From positions 1-64,000 of the forward strand of contig JASJCQ010000020.1 in assembly GCA_030065915.1 (NCBI GenBank): DNA of 64,000 nt, in the 5' to 3' direction. A program made the translations under genes and the position numbers. The stretch comes from Woeseiaceae bacterium (lineage in GTDB: Bacteria > Pseudomonadota > Gammaproteobacteria > Steroidobacterales > Woeseiaceae). The notes below the pieces were generated by a model. The model was not told where the DNA came from, searched no databases, and saw only the letters and a program-made list of their open reading frames with translations. Below are positions 11,104 to 19,886 of this stretch, in pieces (the stretch's first letter is position 1; each line of letters opens with the position of its first letter).

Positions 11104-11232
11104 GGTCTGTTCGACACGAGTTCAGCGGCCGCTATGTCCCGTCATCTACGGCAAATATCAACGGCGTTAGAGAATTTCCCGTCGCGCCACGTCTCAGTAC
11201 AATGCTAGTACCGGTAGTCTGAGGCCCCGCGA

Positions 11233-12192
11233 ATGAATCGAAGGAAACTCTGGAAGCAACTCGTCGCAATTGCCGTGTTGGTGACCCTCGTCGGCACCGG
11301 TTCTTTCGTCGTCGGCAACTGGCAGCCGGACCAACCCGTCGAAGCGTTGATTGGCAAGTGGGCGCAGCCGCCCTCGACCTTCGTTGAGTTGCAGGGCATG
11401 AACGTGCACCTGCGCGACGAGGGTCCCAGGGACGATCCGTTGCCGATCGTCTTGCTGCACGGAACCGGAGCCTCACTGCACACCTGGGACGGGTGGGTGG
11501 AGGTCTTGAGCCAGGAGCGCCGCGTCATTCGATTCGACTTGCCTGGATTCGGGCTGACTGGTCCCAACGCTGACGGCGACTACGGTGTGAATCGCTACAC
11601 AGAGTTTGTCGCGGCGATGCTCGATTCGATTGGCGTCGAGAAAACTGTGCTCGGCGGCAACTCACTCGGCGGGAACATTGCCTGGGCAACAGCCGTTCGT
11701 TACCCCGAGCGCGTGGACAAGCTGGTCCTGCTCAATGCCACCGGCTATGACTTCAAGCCTGAATCGGTGCCGATCGGCTTTACGCTCGCACGGATACCGG
11801 TCGTCAGGAACATGATTCGGAACGTCATGCCGCGAGACGCCGTTCGAAGCAGCATCGAGAGTGTTTACGGAGATCCTTCGCGCGTAACGCCGGAGCTGGT
11901 TGACCTGTATTTCGACATTTCGACGCGGGAGGGCAACAGGACGGCTCTGATGCAACGGCTGGAGCAACTCGAGGGCGGAGGCATGGCACACCTGATCAAA
12001 GAAGTGAGCCAGCCTACGCTGATCCTTTGGGGGCGGAAGGACCGCCTGGTCCCGGTCATCAACGCCGAAAGGTTCGACGCGGATATTGATGGCAGCGAGT
12101 TGGTTGTCTGGGACGATCTCGGACACGTACCGCACGAAGAGGACCCGGCGCGAACGGTGCAGGCCGTACAGGCCTTCCTCGAGGCGGACTGA
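11233..12192 (+). CDS. Membrane-anchored alpha/beta-hydrolase
   Basis: A 319-aa alpha/beta-hydrolase with an N-terminal hydrophobic helix (about 10-28) that is either a signal anchor or an uncleaved signal. It has an HGTGASLHTW oxyanion region, a GNSLGG nucleophile elbow, LWGRKDRLVP with the catalytic acid, and a C-terminal LGHVPHEE His. Its layout fits epoxide hydrolase/haloalkane dehalogenase-like and lipase-like members. It starts about 130 nt after the MetE-like gene; a TACAAT at 11198-11203 may be its own -10 box. Whether it belongs to the catabolic cluster is not clear. Confidence 0.85.
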   Translation: MNRRKLWKQLVAIAVLVTLVGTGSFVVGNWQPDQPVEALIGKWAQPPSTFVELQGMNVHLRDEGPRDDPLPIVLLHGTGASLHTWDGWVEVLSQERRVIRFDLPGFGLTGPNADGDYGVNRYTEFVAAMLDSIGVEKTVLGGNSLGGNIAWATAVRYPERVDKLVLLNATGYDFKPESVPIGFTLARIPVVRNMIRNVMPRDAVRSSIESVYGDPSRVTPELVDLYFDISTREGNRTALMQRLEQLEGGGMAHLIKEVSQPTLILWGRKDRLVPVINAERFDADIDGSELVVWDDLGHVPHEEDPARTVQAVQAFLEAD

Positions 12193-12206
12193 GTCGAAAC
12201 CACTGG

Positions 12207-12689
12207 ATGAACGACAAGATCAGCGATTCCGTCCAGCGTGTCCAGGCATTCCTGTCTGAACGGGGTACGGAGCTCGTCGTCCAGTTGCTGTCGAGTACGA
12301 CTCGGACGGCGGTGGAGGCAGCCGCAGCCCTCGGTTGCAAAGAAGCGCAGATCGCCAAGTCGCTCGTTTTCAGAGACGACGCGACGGGTGAGGCAGTATT
12401 GGTCGTCGCATCGGGCGCCAACCGGGTATCGCTCGAGAAAATCTGTCGTGAGACGGGAATCTCGCTCGGCAAGGCCGACGCCAACTTCGTTCGCGAAATG
12501 ACCGGTTTCGCTATCGGCGGTATACCGCCTTTCGCCCATGTTAGCCAGCTACGGACCATGCTGGACCCGGATCTGCAGCAGTTCGATTCAGTGTGGGCAG
12601 CCGCCGGATCCCCATTTGCCGTGATCCAGATAAGCCCCGACGATCTTGAACGCCTGACCGGCGCAACCTGGGTCGAGCTAGCGGAATAG
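12207..12689 (+). CDS. YbaK/ProX-like aminoacyl-tRNA editing domain protein
   Basis: A 160-aa protein of the YbaK/EbsC fold, which deacylates mischarged tRNA (typically Cys- or Ala-tRNAPro). The conserved Lys of KEAQIAKSLVF and the GGIPPFAH segment, which holds the family's GxxxP signature, are visible. It starts 14 nt after the hydrolase stop, so the two are probably co-transcribed, although no functional link is evident. It acts in the cytoplasm. Confidence 0.85.
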   Translation: MNDKISDSVQRVQAFLSERGTELVVQLLSSTTRTAVEAAAALGCKEAQIAKSLVFRDDATGEAVLVVASGANRVSLEKICRETGISLGKADANFVREMTGFAIGGIPPFAHVSQLRTMLDPDLQQFDSVWAAAGSPFAVIQISPDDLERLTGATWVELAE

Positions 12690-12780
12690 CGCACCCCTCA
12701 AAAGGCAGCAGTTCCGGCTCATTTCGGCGCAATTTCGCGGCTTTTCGCTAAAAAACGTGACCTACGTCTGGTAAATGTAT

Positions 12781-12813
12781 AGCAAAATGCTATTATTTGT
12801 ATGCTATTTTGCT
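12781..12813. repeat. AT-rich inverted repeat before small membrane gene
   Basis: Arms AGCAAAAT (12781-12788) and ATTTTGCT (12806-12813) flank a 17-nt AT-rich centre that also repeats TGCTATT. It lies in a short low-GC patch unlike its surroundings, just upstream of the small membrane protein gene. It may be an operator or promoter element. Confidence 0.4.
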
Positions 12814-12827
12814 TTGGGCATAAGCAA

Positions 12828-13112
12828 ATGAATGACTTAAGACTATCAGTGTTTTCCGTAACCCTCTGGTTTACAGGCGGAATTCTGGCAATAGGTTGGT
12901 TCCTGGGCCAATTCTTTATTACAGACGGCGCAGCTTTCAGCGTTGCGTTACTAATGCAAACAGCCGCTGTTGCAGCCGTTTGCGGTCTGATTGTCGACAC
13001 TCTCCGCTACCTGTCTACTCAGATCAGCTTGAAGGCGCACCGAAGTCTGAAGCGCAAACGCGTAGGAAAGGACATGCGTCGCCTGCTAGAGCAGAACCTC
13101 GGAACGGCATAG
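12828..13112 (+). CDS. Small membrane protein of unknown function
   Basis: A 94-aa protein with two hydrophobic helices (about residues 5-30 and 35-60) and a strongly basic C-terminal tail (HRSLKRKRVGKDMRR), so positive-inside placement puts the tail in the cytoplasm. No recognised domain. The ATG at 12828 is preferred to one at 12801, because the latter lies inside an inverted repeat. Its upstream region is markedly AT-rich. Coding status is supported by the clean membrane pattern but not by homology. Confidence 0.5.
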   Translation: MNDLRLSVFSVTLWFTGGILAIGWFLGQFFITDGAAFSVALLMQTAAVAAVCGLIVDTLRYLSTQISLKAHRSLKRKRVGKDMRRLLEQNLGTA

Positions 13113-13269
13113 GCCATCATTTCTTGCGGCCTCACGGCACGCGACTACTGAGAGCTATACGATGCTGTAATGCTCGACTGCTGAATTCAGCGGCCGAGCT
13201 CTTTTCCTGTTCGAGCGAAACCGGGCCTTTCGATACAATGGTGCGTTTCTCGCAGCAACAGGCCCAACT

Positions 13270-14346
13270 ATGGATCCGCGCGAATGGCTAGCCTTCGAGT
13301 TTCTCGGTAATTCCATCCTGACCTGGTGCATCGCCACCGGCATCACGTTCGCGCTACTGATCGTCTTCCTGCTGGTACGCCGCTTCGTGCGATCCAGCGT
13401 CGAACGTCTCGCGGCCGCATCCGATTCTCGCAGGGTGCACGTTGCGTCCGACGTCATTCGACATACGAAAGGACTGTTCCTCGTAGCGATCGCGGCGTTC
13501 TTCGGTTCCCGGGCGCTGACCCTGCCGGAGGCGGGTGTGACCCTGATGTCGCGCATCGCGGTCATCGCGCTGTTGATTCAGCTTGGTATCTGGGTGCTCT
13601 CAGGGCTGGCCCGCGTACTCGAGCAGCGGCGCGAGGAGAGGCTCGGCACTGACCCCGGTTCGGTTGCGGCGATGGACATGATGCACTTTGCGACCCGCGT
13701 GGCCGTCTGGGCTTTCGTCTTCCTGCTGGTTCTGGACAACCTGGGCGTCAATATCACCGCACTGGTCGCGGGACTGGGCGTCGGCGGCATCGCCGTTGCG
13801 CTCGCCGCGCAGAGTATCTTGAGCGATCTGTTTGCCTCCCTGTCGATCGTTCTCGACAAGCCATTTGTCGTCGGCGACTTCCTGATCATCGGCGAGTTCC
13901 TCGGCAGCGTCGAGAAGGTCGGGCTCAAGACAACGCGAATGCGGTCGCTGTCCGGCGAACAACTGATCTTTTCCAACACCGACCTGCTCAATAGCCGGAT
14001 TCGGAACTATGGCCGAATGTTCGAACGCAGGGTCGTCTTCTCTATCGGCGTGACGTACCAGACCTCGGCTGAGAAGCTGGAGCAGATCCCCGTCATCATT
14101 CGCGAGGCGATCGAGTCCCAGGAAAAGGTCCGCTTCGACCGGGCACACTTCCAGCGATACGGCGACTTCGCTTTGATCTTCGAGGCTGTCTACTACGTGA
14201 TCTCGCCAGACTACACGGAGTACATGGATATTCAGCAGGCGATCAACCTCAATATCTTCCGTCGTTTCGAAGACGAGCACATCGACTTCGCCTATCCGAC
14301 CCAGACCCTGTACCTGAACTCGGTGCCCCAGGGTGGCGAGAACTGA
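13270..14346 (+). CDS. Mechanosensitive ion channel, MscS family
   Basis: A 358-aa inner-membrane channel that opens under membrane tension to release solutes. Four N-terminal transmembrane helices (about 15-35, 65-85, 92-112, 130-150) precede the pore helix with the Ala/Gly-packed AGLGVGGIAVALAAQSIL motif (about 172-190), followed by the beta domain (KPFVVGDFLIIG, the MRSLSGEQLIFSN loop) and the alpha-beta domain. Longer than E. coli MscS (286 aa) by one or two extra N-terminal helices. A TACAAT -10-like box lies about 35 nt upstream of the ATG. Confidence 0.93.
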   Translation: MDPREWLAFEFLGNSILTWCIATGITFALLIVFLLVRRFVRSSVERLAAASDSRRVHVASDVIRHTKGLFLVAIAAFFGSRALTLPEAGVTLMSRIAVIALLIQLGIWVLSGLARVLEQRREERLGTDPGSVAAMDMMHFATRVAVWAFVFLLVLDNLGVNITALVAGLGVGGIAVALAAQSILSDLFASLSIVLDKPFVVGDFLIIGEFLGSVEKVGLKTTRMRSLSGEQLIFSNTDLLNSRIRNYGRMFERRVVFSIGVTYQTSAEKLEQIPVIIREAIESQEKVRFDRAHFQRYGDFALIFEAVYYVISPDYTEYMDIQQAINLNIFRRFEDEHIDFAYPTQTLYLNSVPQGGEN

Positions 14347-14465
14347 CCAGTTGAACCAAAAAACTGAATCCGGTGGCGATAGGCACCGGCCTCGGATTAC
14401 TATACGGCAGCTGTCGCAGGGGGTGTGACAGCCCAGCAAAAGAAAAACGATAAGAGGAAGATTCG

Positions 14466-14915
14466 ATGGGATTACTGGATTTCGCGCGCGACGTGGGTCG
14501 CCAGCTGTTCGATACGGACGCCGAGGCGGCGGACAACATCAAGCAGCACCTGGAGATAAAGACGTCGGGTATCAAGAATATCGAGGTCGAATTCGACGAC
14601 GGCGTCGCTACGATTTGCGGCGACTGTGACAGCAAGGCTACGCGCGACCGTGCCATCCTGATGGTCGGCAACATAAAGGGCGTCGAAAAGGTGATAGCCG
14701 ACGACCTAAACGCACCGGAACCGCCGCCCGAGGCGCCGCCGGAACCTGAAGAAACAGTCTACGAGATCAAGAGTGGCGACACGCTGGGCGCGATTGCCAA
14801 GCAGTTCTATGGCAAGGCTTCCAAGTACATGACGATCTTCGAGGCGAACAGGGACATCATCGACGATCCGAACAAGATCTATCCCGGCCAGAAGATTCGG
14901 ATTCCCAGCGAATAG
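14466..14915 (+). CDS. kbp: BON-LysM protein, K+-binding Kbp (YgaU) homologue
   Basis: A 149-aa protein with an N-terminal BON domain (about 20-80), a Pro/Glu linker (about 82-96) and a C-terminal LysM domain (about 97-147; VYEIKSGDTLGAIAKQFYG, YPGQKIRIP). This is the exact build of E. coli Kbp/YgaU, a cytoplasmic potassium-binding sensor protein. No signal peptide is present. A GAGGAAG site precedes the ATG. It lies between MscS and a DUF937 gene, within an osmotic-stress group. Confidence 0.9.
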   Translation: MGLLDFARDVGRQLFDTDAEAADNIKQHLEIKTSGIKNIEVEFDDGVATICGDCDSKATRDRAILMVGNIKGVEKVIADDLNAPEPPPEAPPEPEETVYEIKSGDTLGAIAKQFYGKASKYMTIFEANRDIIDDPNKIYPGQKIRIPSE

Positions 14916-14935
14916 ACCTCACAAAGGGGAGCACT

Positions 14936-15457
14936 ATGGATCTCTTCGATCTGTTGAAGAAAAGCGGCGCCGACGGCAGCGTCGGCGAACTGGCCGGATC
15001 GCTTGGTCTCGGCCAGTCCCAGGCAAAAGACCTGATCGGCGCCTTGTCGCCGGCGCTGGTCGAGAGCATCAAGGGCCAGGTGGCGAAGCCGGGCGGTCTC
15101 GACGCTCTGCAGGGTGCATTGAAGACGGGCGGTCACCGCAAGTACATCGATCAACCCGACCTGTTGCGGTCCGAGGCCACGCGTTCCGATGGCAACAAGA
15201 TTCTCGGCCACCTGTTCGGCAGCAAGGATGTCAGCCGTAACGTGGCCGCGAAGGCCGCGCAGGATACCGGCATCGATGCGTCGCTGATCAAGAAAGCGCT
15301 GCCACTCGTCGCGGGTCTCGCGATGGGAGCAATCGGCAAGAACACGGCCGAATCCAAAGGCGATGGCTTGAGCGGCCTGCTCGGCGGCCTCATCGGGTCC
15401 AGTGGTAATGGAAGTGACGTCGGCGATCTTATCGGGCTCGCCAAGAAGCTCTTCTAG
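14936..15457 (+). CDS. DUF937-domain protein
   Basis: A 173-aa protein matching the DUF937 pattern: an N-terminal helical part (GELAGSLGLGQSQAKDLIGALSPALVESI) and a later repeat (FGSKDVSRNVAAKAAQDTGID, then LIKKALPLVAGLAMGAI), ending in a Gly-rich stretch. Function of the family is unknown. It starts 20 nt after kbp behind an AAAGGGGAG ribosome site and is probably co-transcribed with it. Confidence 0.8.
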   Translation: MDLFDLLKKSGADGSVGELAGSLGLGQSQAKDLIGALSPALVESIKGQVAKPGGLDALQGALKTGGHRKYIDQPDLLRSEATRSDGNKILGHLFGSKDVSRNVAAKAAQDTGIDASLIKKALPLVAGLAMGAIGKNTAESKGDGLSGLLGGLIGSSGNGSDVGDLIGLAKKLF

Positions 15458-15577
15458 ATCCAGCTAAGGCGCACCGGATACTCCCCGTCCGACTGGGCGG
15501 CCGCCGATCGCGGCTGGCTTGGAACGAACGGGACAGAAAAAAATCAAAAGCATTTCACTGCCAAGAAGGAGAAAAAC

Positions 15578-15778
15578 ATGGCTGTAGCACGCATCACCGA
15601 AATTAGCGCCTCTTCCAAGAAGAGCTTTGAAGACGCTGTCGAGAACGGCATCGAACGGGCAAACGACACCTTGGACAACATCGAGGGCGCCTGGGTGCAG
15701 GACCTGAAGGTGACTTGTAAGGACGGCAAGATCGATGAGTACAGGGTTAACATGAAGGTCACCTTCGTCCTCAAATAG
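15578..15778 (+). CDS. Dodecin, flavin-storage protein
   Basis: A 66-aa protein with the dodecin fold and motifs: a SSKKSFEDAV helix start, the W in GAWVQDLK that stacks on flavin, and a YRVNMKVTFVLK last strand. Dodecins form 12-mers that bind and buffer free flavins (FMN/riboflavin) in the cytoplasm. A strong AAGGAG site lies upstream of the ATG. Full length. Confidence 0.93.
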   Translation: MAVARITEISASSKKSFEDAVENGIERANDTLDNIEGAWVQDLKVTCKDGKIDEYRVNMKVTFVLK

Positions 15779-15860
15779 GCAACCCTTTTGAGGGGTTGGC
15801 ATCGCCACACGACAAGAGAATCCGGTGCTCTGGCACTTCCTGGATAGGAATAACAAGAAA

Positions 15861-16268
15861 ATGGCAAAGAAGATCGAAGACATCGAGGGCATCGGTCCAG
15901 CGAACGGCAAGAAACTGCGCGCTGCCGGTGTCAACTCTGTTGGCAAGTTGCTGGAGCAATGCTGCGACAAGAAAGGCCGCACAGCGACGGCAAAGAGCAC
16001 CGGAGTCTCCGAGTCGAAACTACTGAAGTGGACCAATCATGCAGACCTGTTCCGCGTCAGCGGAATAGCAGGTCAGTATGCCGAGCTTCTCGAGGGCGCC
16101 GGCGTCGATACAGTGAAGGAGCTTCGTAACCGCAATGCGGAGAATCTCGCTGCGAAGATGCAGGAAGTCAACGACAAGAAGAAGCTGGTTCGCAGACCGC
16201 CTTCCGCCAAGGTGGTGGCTGGCTGGGTTGAGCAGGCGAAAGGTCTTCCGCCCACCGTAACTCACTAG
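15861..16268 (+). CDS. Helix-hairpin-helix protein (DUF4332 type)
   Basis: A 135-aa protein with an N-terminal helix-hairpin-helix motif ([20 protein letters not shown]) and a second HhH-like unit ([25 protein letters not shown]), the layout of DUF4332 proteins. These motifs usually bind DNA non-specifically. The ATG at 15861 starts the conserved part and has an AAGAA-type site; a CTG/ATG extension to 15825 is unlikely. It follows dodecin by 82 nt and is ended by a terminator. Confidence 0.78.
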   Translation: MAKKIEDIEGIGPANGKKLRAAGVNSVGKLLEQCCDKKGRTATAKSTGVSESKLLKWTNHADLFRVSGIAGQYAELLEGAGVDTVKELRNRNAENLAAKMQEVNDKKKLVRRPPSAKVVAGWVEQAKGLPPTVTH

Positions 16269-16279
16269 GGAAATTTCGG

Positions 16280-16307
16280 AACGGCGCCAGTAGAGGCGCC
16301 GTTTCTT
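16280..16307 (+). terminator. Rho-independent terminator
   Basis: Perfect hairpin AACGGCGCC-AGTAGA-GGCGCCGTT followed by TTCTT, directly after the helix-hairpin-helix gene. Confidence 0.8.
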
Positions 16308-16441
16308 CAGGGTTGCGCCCGGCACCGGGCTTCAGCTCGACAGGGAAGGTCATGCCGGTGTTCTCAGGCATGATTATGATGAAAGGGCAGGCAGGTCTCC
16401 CGGCCGCCAACAATAGCCCGAAAAAGCAAAAGGGGAAATTC

Positions 16442-16861
16442 ATGTTAGAAGAGTTCAAGAAATTTGCGATGCGCGGCAATGTCGTTGATATGGCCGTCGG
16501 TATCATTATCGGCGCGGCATTCGGCAAGATCGTCAGCTCGTTCGTCAACGACGTCGTCATGCCTCCGATTGGCATGCTGATGGGCGGCGTCGACTTCAGC
16601 AACCTGTTCGTCAATCTCGGAGAGGGCAGTTTCGAATCGCTCGCGGCTGCGGAGGCAGCTGGTGCGCCGATTATCAAGTACGGTGTCTTCGTCAACACTG
16701 TCCTCGATTTTCTGATCGTCGCTATCGCTGTTTTCATGGCGATCAAGGCGATGAACTCGCTGAAGAAGAAAGAGGAAGAGAAGCCGGCAGAGCCGCCGAA
16801 GCCGTCCGCCGAGGTTCAGCTGCTGACGGAGATTCGCGACTCCCTGAAGAGCAATGCCTGA
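16442..16861 (+). CDS. mscL: Large-conductance mechanosensitive channel MscL
   Basis: A 139-aa inner-membrane channel protein. The N-terminal amphipathic helix ([20 protein letters not shown]), TM1 with the conserved [19 protein letters not shown] pore stretch, a periplasmic loop, TM2 (about 75-98) and a charged C-terminal bundle (KKKEEEKP) match the family in order and length. The ATG at 16442 has AAAGGGG upstream; longer in-frame starts lack family similarity. It is framed by terminators on both sides, so it is transcribed alone. Confidence 0.97.
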   Translation: MLEEFKKFAMRGNVVDMAVGIIIGAAFGKIVSSFVNDVVMPPIGMLMGGVDFSNLFVNLGEGSFESLAAAEAAGAPIIKYGVFVNTVLDFLIVAIAVFMAIKAMNSLKKKEEEKPAEPPKPSAEVQLLTEIRDSLKSNA

Positions 16862-16883
16862 TCGGGTGCAACGATCTTCGAAG

Positions 16884-16909
16884 AAACCCGCCGCTAGGCG
16901 GGTTTTTTT
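16884..16909 (+). terminator. Rho-independent terminator after mscL
   Basis: Perfect hairpin AACCCGCC-GCTA-GGCGGGTT with a seven-T run. The opposite strand also ends in TTTCTT, so it may also stop the converging MoaD-like operon. Confidence 0.9.
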
Positions 16910-16915
16910 ATTCCC

Positions 16916-17212
16916 CTATCCGCCAGCCACTGCGCCTACGATTCGAAACGGCTCTCTGCCCTCCTTGATGGAGTCCGGAAGATCGATGGCCGGATCCATA
17001 TTCGAAACATCTTTCGTTTCAACGAAAAAACGAACCCTGGGGCGACGATCAAGTGTCTCGTGGTCACGAATCGTGCCTCGGAGCATCGGAAAGCGCTCCT
17101 CCAGCGCATCAAGTACGGTCCTTTGCGACACGACATCGCCCGCATTGACCTGAACTTCGCGCGGGCAGCCAGCGAGGGTCTGGAGGTGCAGGGGCAGGAT
17201 GACGCGAATCAT
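16916..17212 (-). CDS. MoaD/ThiS-family ubiquitin-like sulfur-carrier protein
   Basis: A 98-aa beta-grasp protein: [15 protein letters not shown] start, a central [16 protein letters not shown] helix and a C terminus ending exactly in VAGG. A terminal Gly-Gly is what E1-like ThiF/MoeB enzymes adenylate and then thiocarboxylate or conjugate. The start ATG overlaps the stop of the beta-propeller gene (ATGA), so it is translated with it, and a ThiF/MoeB-like enzyme is the first gene of the same operon. No molybdopterin or thiamine gene is next to it, so its use for either pathway is not supported by context. Confidence 0.82.
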   Translation of the reverse strand: MIRVILPLHLQTLAGCPREVQVNAGDVVSQRTVLDALEERFPMLRGTIRDHETLDRRPRVRFFVETKDVSNMDPAIDLPDSIKEGREPFRIVGAVAGG

Positions 17213-18381
17213 GCGATCGTCTGGACCTCGACAGACAGAACGGCAGGGAGATCTCTCGCGATTGCCGTCCACGAGTCCCCTTCGTCATTCGACGCGTAGA
17301 CCTGCCCGCCGGTCGTGCCGAAATAGACGCCGCACGGATCTGCCTTGTCCGTCGACATGGCGTCACGAAGCACGTTGACGTAGCAGTGTTCCTGCGGGAG
17401 CCCATCGGTCAGGGCCTCCCATTCCTCTCCGCCGCTACGGCTCCGATACACGCGGAGCTTTCCCTCCGGCGGGTAATGCAGCGAGTCACTCTCTATCGGT
17501 ATAACGTACACCGTTTCCGGCTCGTGGGCGTGCACCGCTATCGGGAAGCCGAAGTCGCTCGGCAGGTTGCCGCTGATCTCGCGCCAGTTGTCGCCGCCAT
17601 CATCACTGCGCATGACGTCCCAGTGTTTCTGCATGAACAGCGTATCGGGCCGGTCCGGGTGGATCGCGATGTTGTGGACACAATGTCCAACTTCAGCTGT
17701 CGGGTCCGGAATGATCTCCGAATGGAGACCCTGGTTGACCGGTTGCCACGTCGCCCCTCCGTTCTGTGTGCGGAACGTTCCGGCAGCACTGATCGCACAG
17801 AAGATCCTGTCTTCGTTGGACGGGTCGATGACGATTGTGTGCAGGCAGAGACCGCCAGCCCCCGGAGCCCAATCGGACGATGATGAATGCCCGCGTAGAC
17901 CCGCCAACTCGTTCCAGGTCTCGCCACCATCGGCCGTCTTGAACAGCGCAGCGTCCTCGACGCCGGCGTAACAGGTATCCGGATCAGACAGCGAAGGCTC
18001 GAGGTGCCAGACGCGGGCAAATTCCCAGGGGTGCGGCGTCCCGTCATACCACTGGTGCGACGTCAGCGGCTTGCCCGTCGCTGCGGACGTGTCGTAGGCG
18101 AACTTGTTGCTTTCACCCTGGACGGATCCCCCTTCTTCAGGACCTGAGCCGGGTTGAAACCAGGTGCTGCCACCGTCATCCGAACGTTGAATCACCTGGC
18201 CGAACCAGCTCGACGACTGCGATGCGTACAGCCGCTGCGGATCAACAGGTGATCCTTTCAGGTGGTAGATCTCCCAGCCAGCAAAGTGAGGTCCATCGAC
18301 CTGCCAACTGCGTCGATGGTCGTCCGACGTAAGAATGAAGGCACCTTTGCGCGTACCTACCAGGACTCTTATGGTTGTCAT
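17209..18381 (-). CDS. BNR/YCF48-like beta-propeller protein (sialidase-like)
   Basis: A 390-aa protein built of BNR-type repeats: several S/T-x-D-x-G-x-T-W boxes are visible ([56 protein letters not shown]). There is no signal peptide, so unlike true sialidases it appears to be cytoplasmic. The start at 18381 ([15 protein letters not shown]) has a GGGGGGA site; an upstream in-frame start is not needed. It lies between a ThiF/MoeB-like E1 gene and a MoaD-like gene whose start overlaps its stop. Enzyme activity cannot be told from the repeats. Confidence 0.85.
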   Translation of the reverse strand: MTTIRVLVGTRKGAFILTSDDHRRSWQVDGPHFAGWEIYHLKGSPVDPQRLYASQSSSWFGQVIQRSDDGGSTWFQPGSGPEEGGSVQGESNKFAYDTSAATGKPLTSHQWYDGTPHPWEFARVWHLEPSLSDPDTCYAGVEDAALFKTADGGETWNELAGLRGHSSSSDWAPGAGGLCLHTIVIDPSNEDRIFCAISAAGTFRTQNGGATWQPVNQGLHSEIIPDPTAEVGHCVHNIAIHPDRPDTLFMQKHWDVMRSDDGGDNWREISGNLPSDFGFPIAVHAHEPETVYVIPIESDSLHYPPEGKLRVYRSRSGGEEWEALTDGLPQEHCYVNVLRDAMSTDKADPCGVYFGTTGGQVYASNDEGDSWTAIARDLPAVLSVEVQTIA

Positions 18382-18457
18382 CCGTCCCCCCAATACGATT
18401 CGGCGTCGTACCTCCAATTCTGGACCATAATCCCGGAAACGCCAGCTACGAGCGCAT

Positions 18458-19552
18458 TCAAGATCCAATGAATTTCGAGTAGAGGCTTCTCGCAGCCGTC
18501 ACGTCATCCGTTCCCTTGATGATAGCGCGACCGTCTTTGAACAGACTGATCTCGTATTCCCGGTCGTGATGCCGGACGTTCATGCGAAGCATGAATTCAT
18601 TGGTCACGATGTCGGCTTCCTCTCGGACGCGATCTGCGATCGATTCCAGATCCAGAACTGCGCCGCCCTGTTTGTGCCTGAGCTGCACAGCATTGCGTCC
18701 ACACAAGGACACCGCGCTGGATCCCTGCTGTCCGCCCAGGAACTCGAATGATCGATGCCTGCAACACGGGCAGTTGCCGGACTGGAATGTGGCGTCGGCA
18801 TTGAGCTGCAGGATGTCGTTCTCCCACACGTCAAAGTTCAACAGGCTGCGATTCACCTTGTGGAAGTTGCCGGTCAGGATCTTCAGTGCCTCCGCGACCT
18901 GGACGTTTGCAACCATCCCGACCGCGGCGCTGATCACGCCGACCGTGTCGCAGGTCGGTGTGGTACCCGGCGCCGGCATCTCCTCAAACAGGCAGCGCAG
19001 GCAGGCCGTGGCCAGGTTGCCTTGTGACGACGATTCCCAGGGCGACTGGCCATCGCTTCTCGGCAGAATCGTGAAGGCCATCCCGGTCGTTCCTACCGCA
19101 GCGCCATAGACGTAAGGCACGGTCTTTTTTACGGCGAGGTCGTTAGCGAGATAACGAGTTTCGAAGTTGTCGAGCCCGTCGATGATGACATCCGCGCCGT
19201 TACTGATCTTCTCGATGTTGGTGTGGTTGATATCGTCGACGATCGCGGTAATCCGAATCGACGAATTAACGGCCTGCAAGCGCCGCTTCGCCGCCTCGGC
19301 TTTGGGCAGCATGTCGGTCGCGTCCTGCTCATCGAACAACACCTGGCGCTGCAGGTTGCTGAGCTCGACGAAGTCTCTGTCTACGATGACCAGGTGTCCG
19401 ACGCCCGCGCGCGCCAGCAGGTCGGCAGCGACACTGCCGAGTGCGCCGCAACCGAGAACCAGCGCTGTCGAGCGACTGAGTCTGTGCTGGCCGAATGCAC
19501 CGAATCCGGGCAGCAACGATTGACGATGATAACGGTCAGAGTCGTCGGTCAT
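18458..19552 (-). CDS. ThiF/MoeB/HesA-family adenylyltransferase (E1-like)
   Basis: A 364-aa E1-like enzyme. The nucleotide loop GCGALGS (about 34-40), D58 in VIVDRD, R69 in NLQRQ, the GLDNFETR segment and catalytic-type C201 in TCDTVGVIS match ThiF/MoeB. Zinc ligands C184/C187 and C261/C264 are present. Beyond residue 270 it has an extra ~95-aa C-terminal domain unlike MoeB. It heads a three-gene operon with the beta-propeller and the GG-ending MoaD-like protein, and should adenylate the latter's C-terminal glycine (inference). Confidence 0.9.
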   Translation of the reverse strand: MTDDSDRYHRQSLLPGFGAFGQHRLSRSTALVLGCGALGSVAADLLARAGVGHLVIVDRDFVELSNLQRQVLFDEQDATDMLPKAEAAKRRLQAVNSSIRITAIVDDINHTNIEKISNGADVIIDGLDNFETRYLANDLAVKKTVPYVYGAAVGTTGMAFTILPRSDGQSPWESSSQGNLATACLRCLFEEMPAPGTTPTCDTVGVISAAVGMVANVQVAEALKILTGNFHKVNRSLLNFDVWENDILQLNADATFQSGNCPCCRHRSFEFLGGQQGSSAVSLCGRNAVQLRHKQGGAVLDLESIADRVREEADIVTNEFMLRMNVRHHDREYEISLFKDGRAIIKGTDDVTAARSLYSKFIGS

Positions 19553-19629
19553 GTCGCGACAGTAGCACGATCAGCGATGCCGTTTGATGAGCGGTATCAG
19601 GATTCGAGTTTCATGAGGAAGTACGAAGA

Positions 19630-19659
19630 CACAAAGAAGGGGCTCGTTTGAGCCCCTTC
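19630..19659 (-). terminator. Rho-independent terminator for the cold-shock gene
   Basis: Perfect 10-bp stem GAAGGGGCTC/GAGCCCCTTC with a 4-nt loop; on the minus strand it is followed by TTTGT. It lies 20 nt after the cold-shock gene stop. Confidence 0.8.
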
Positions 19660-19679
19660 CTGCAAACGTCGTGTAGCGT

Positions 19680-19886
19680 TCAGAGCGCCACGATGTTCTC
19701 CGCCTGCGGACCTTTCTGGCCCTCGGTAATGGTGAACTCGACTTTCTGGCCTTCGGCAAGCGTCTTGAAGCCGTCGCCCTGAATCGCGCTGAAGTGCACG
19801 AACACGTCGGGGCCCGATTCCTGTTCGATGAATCCGAAGCCTTTGGCGTCGTTGAACCACTTTACTGTTCCGGTTGTTGTAGACAT
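19680..19886 (-). CDS. CspA-family cold-shock protein
   Basis: A 68-aa single cold-shock (OB-fold) domain with both nucleic-acid motifs, KGFGFIEQ (RNP1) and VFVHFSAI (RNP2), and WF at the [10 protein letters not shown] start. It acts as an RNA chaperone in the cytoplasm. The long gene-free region upstream could hold a structured 5' leader, as is common for csp genes, but no defined element was recognised. Confidence 0.96.
   Translation of the reverse strand: MSTTTGTVKWFNDAKGFGFIEQESGPDVFVHFSAIQGDGFKTLAEGQKVEFTITEGQKGPQAENIVAL

Noticed and set aside
15781-15797. AACCC-GGGTT hairpin after the dodecin gene as a terminator
   Set aside because: Only five pairs and no T-run; too weak to call.
17209-18381. 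True exo-sialidase or photosystem II assembly factor (YCF48/HCF136) function for the BNR protein
   Set aside because: BNR repeats alone do not show enzyme activity, there is no signal peptide or catalytic Arg triad that I could identify, and the organism has a type-II purple reaction centre.
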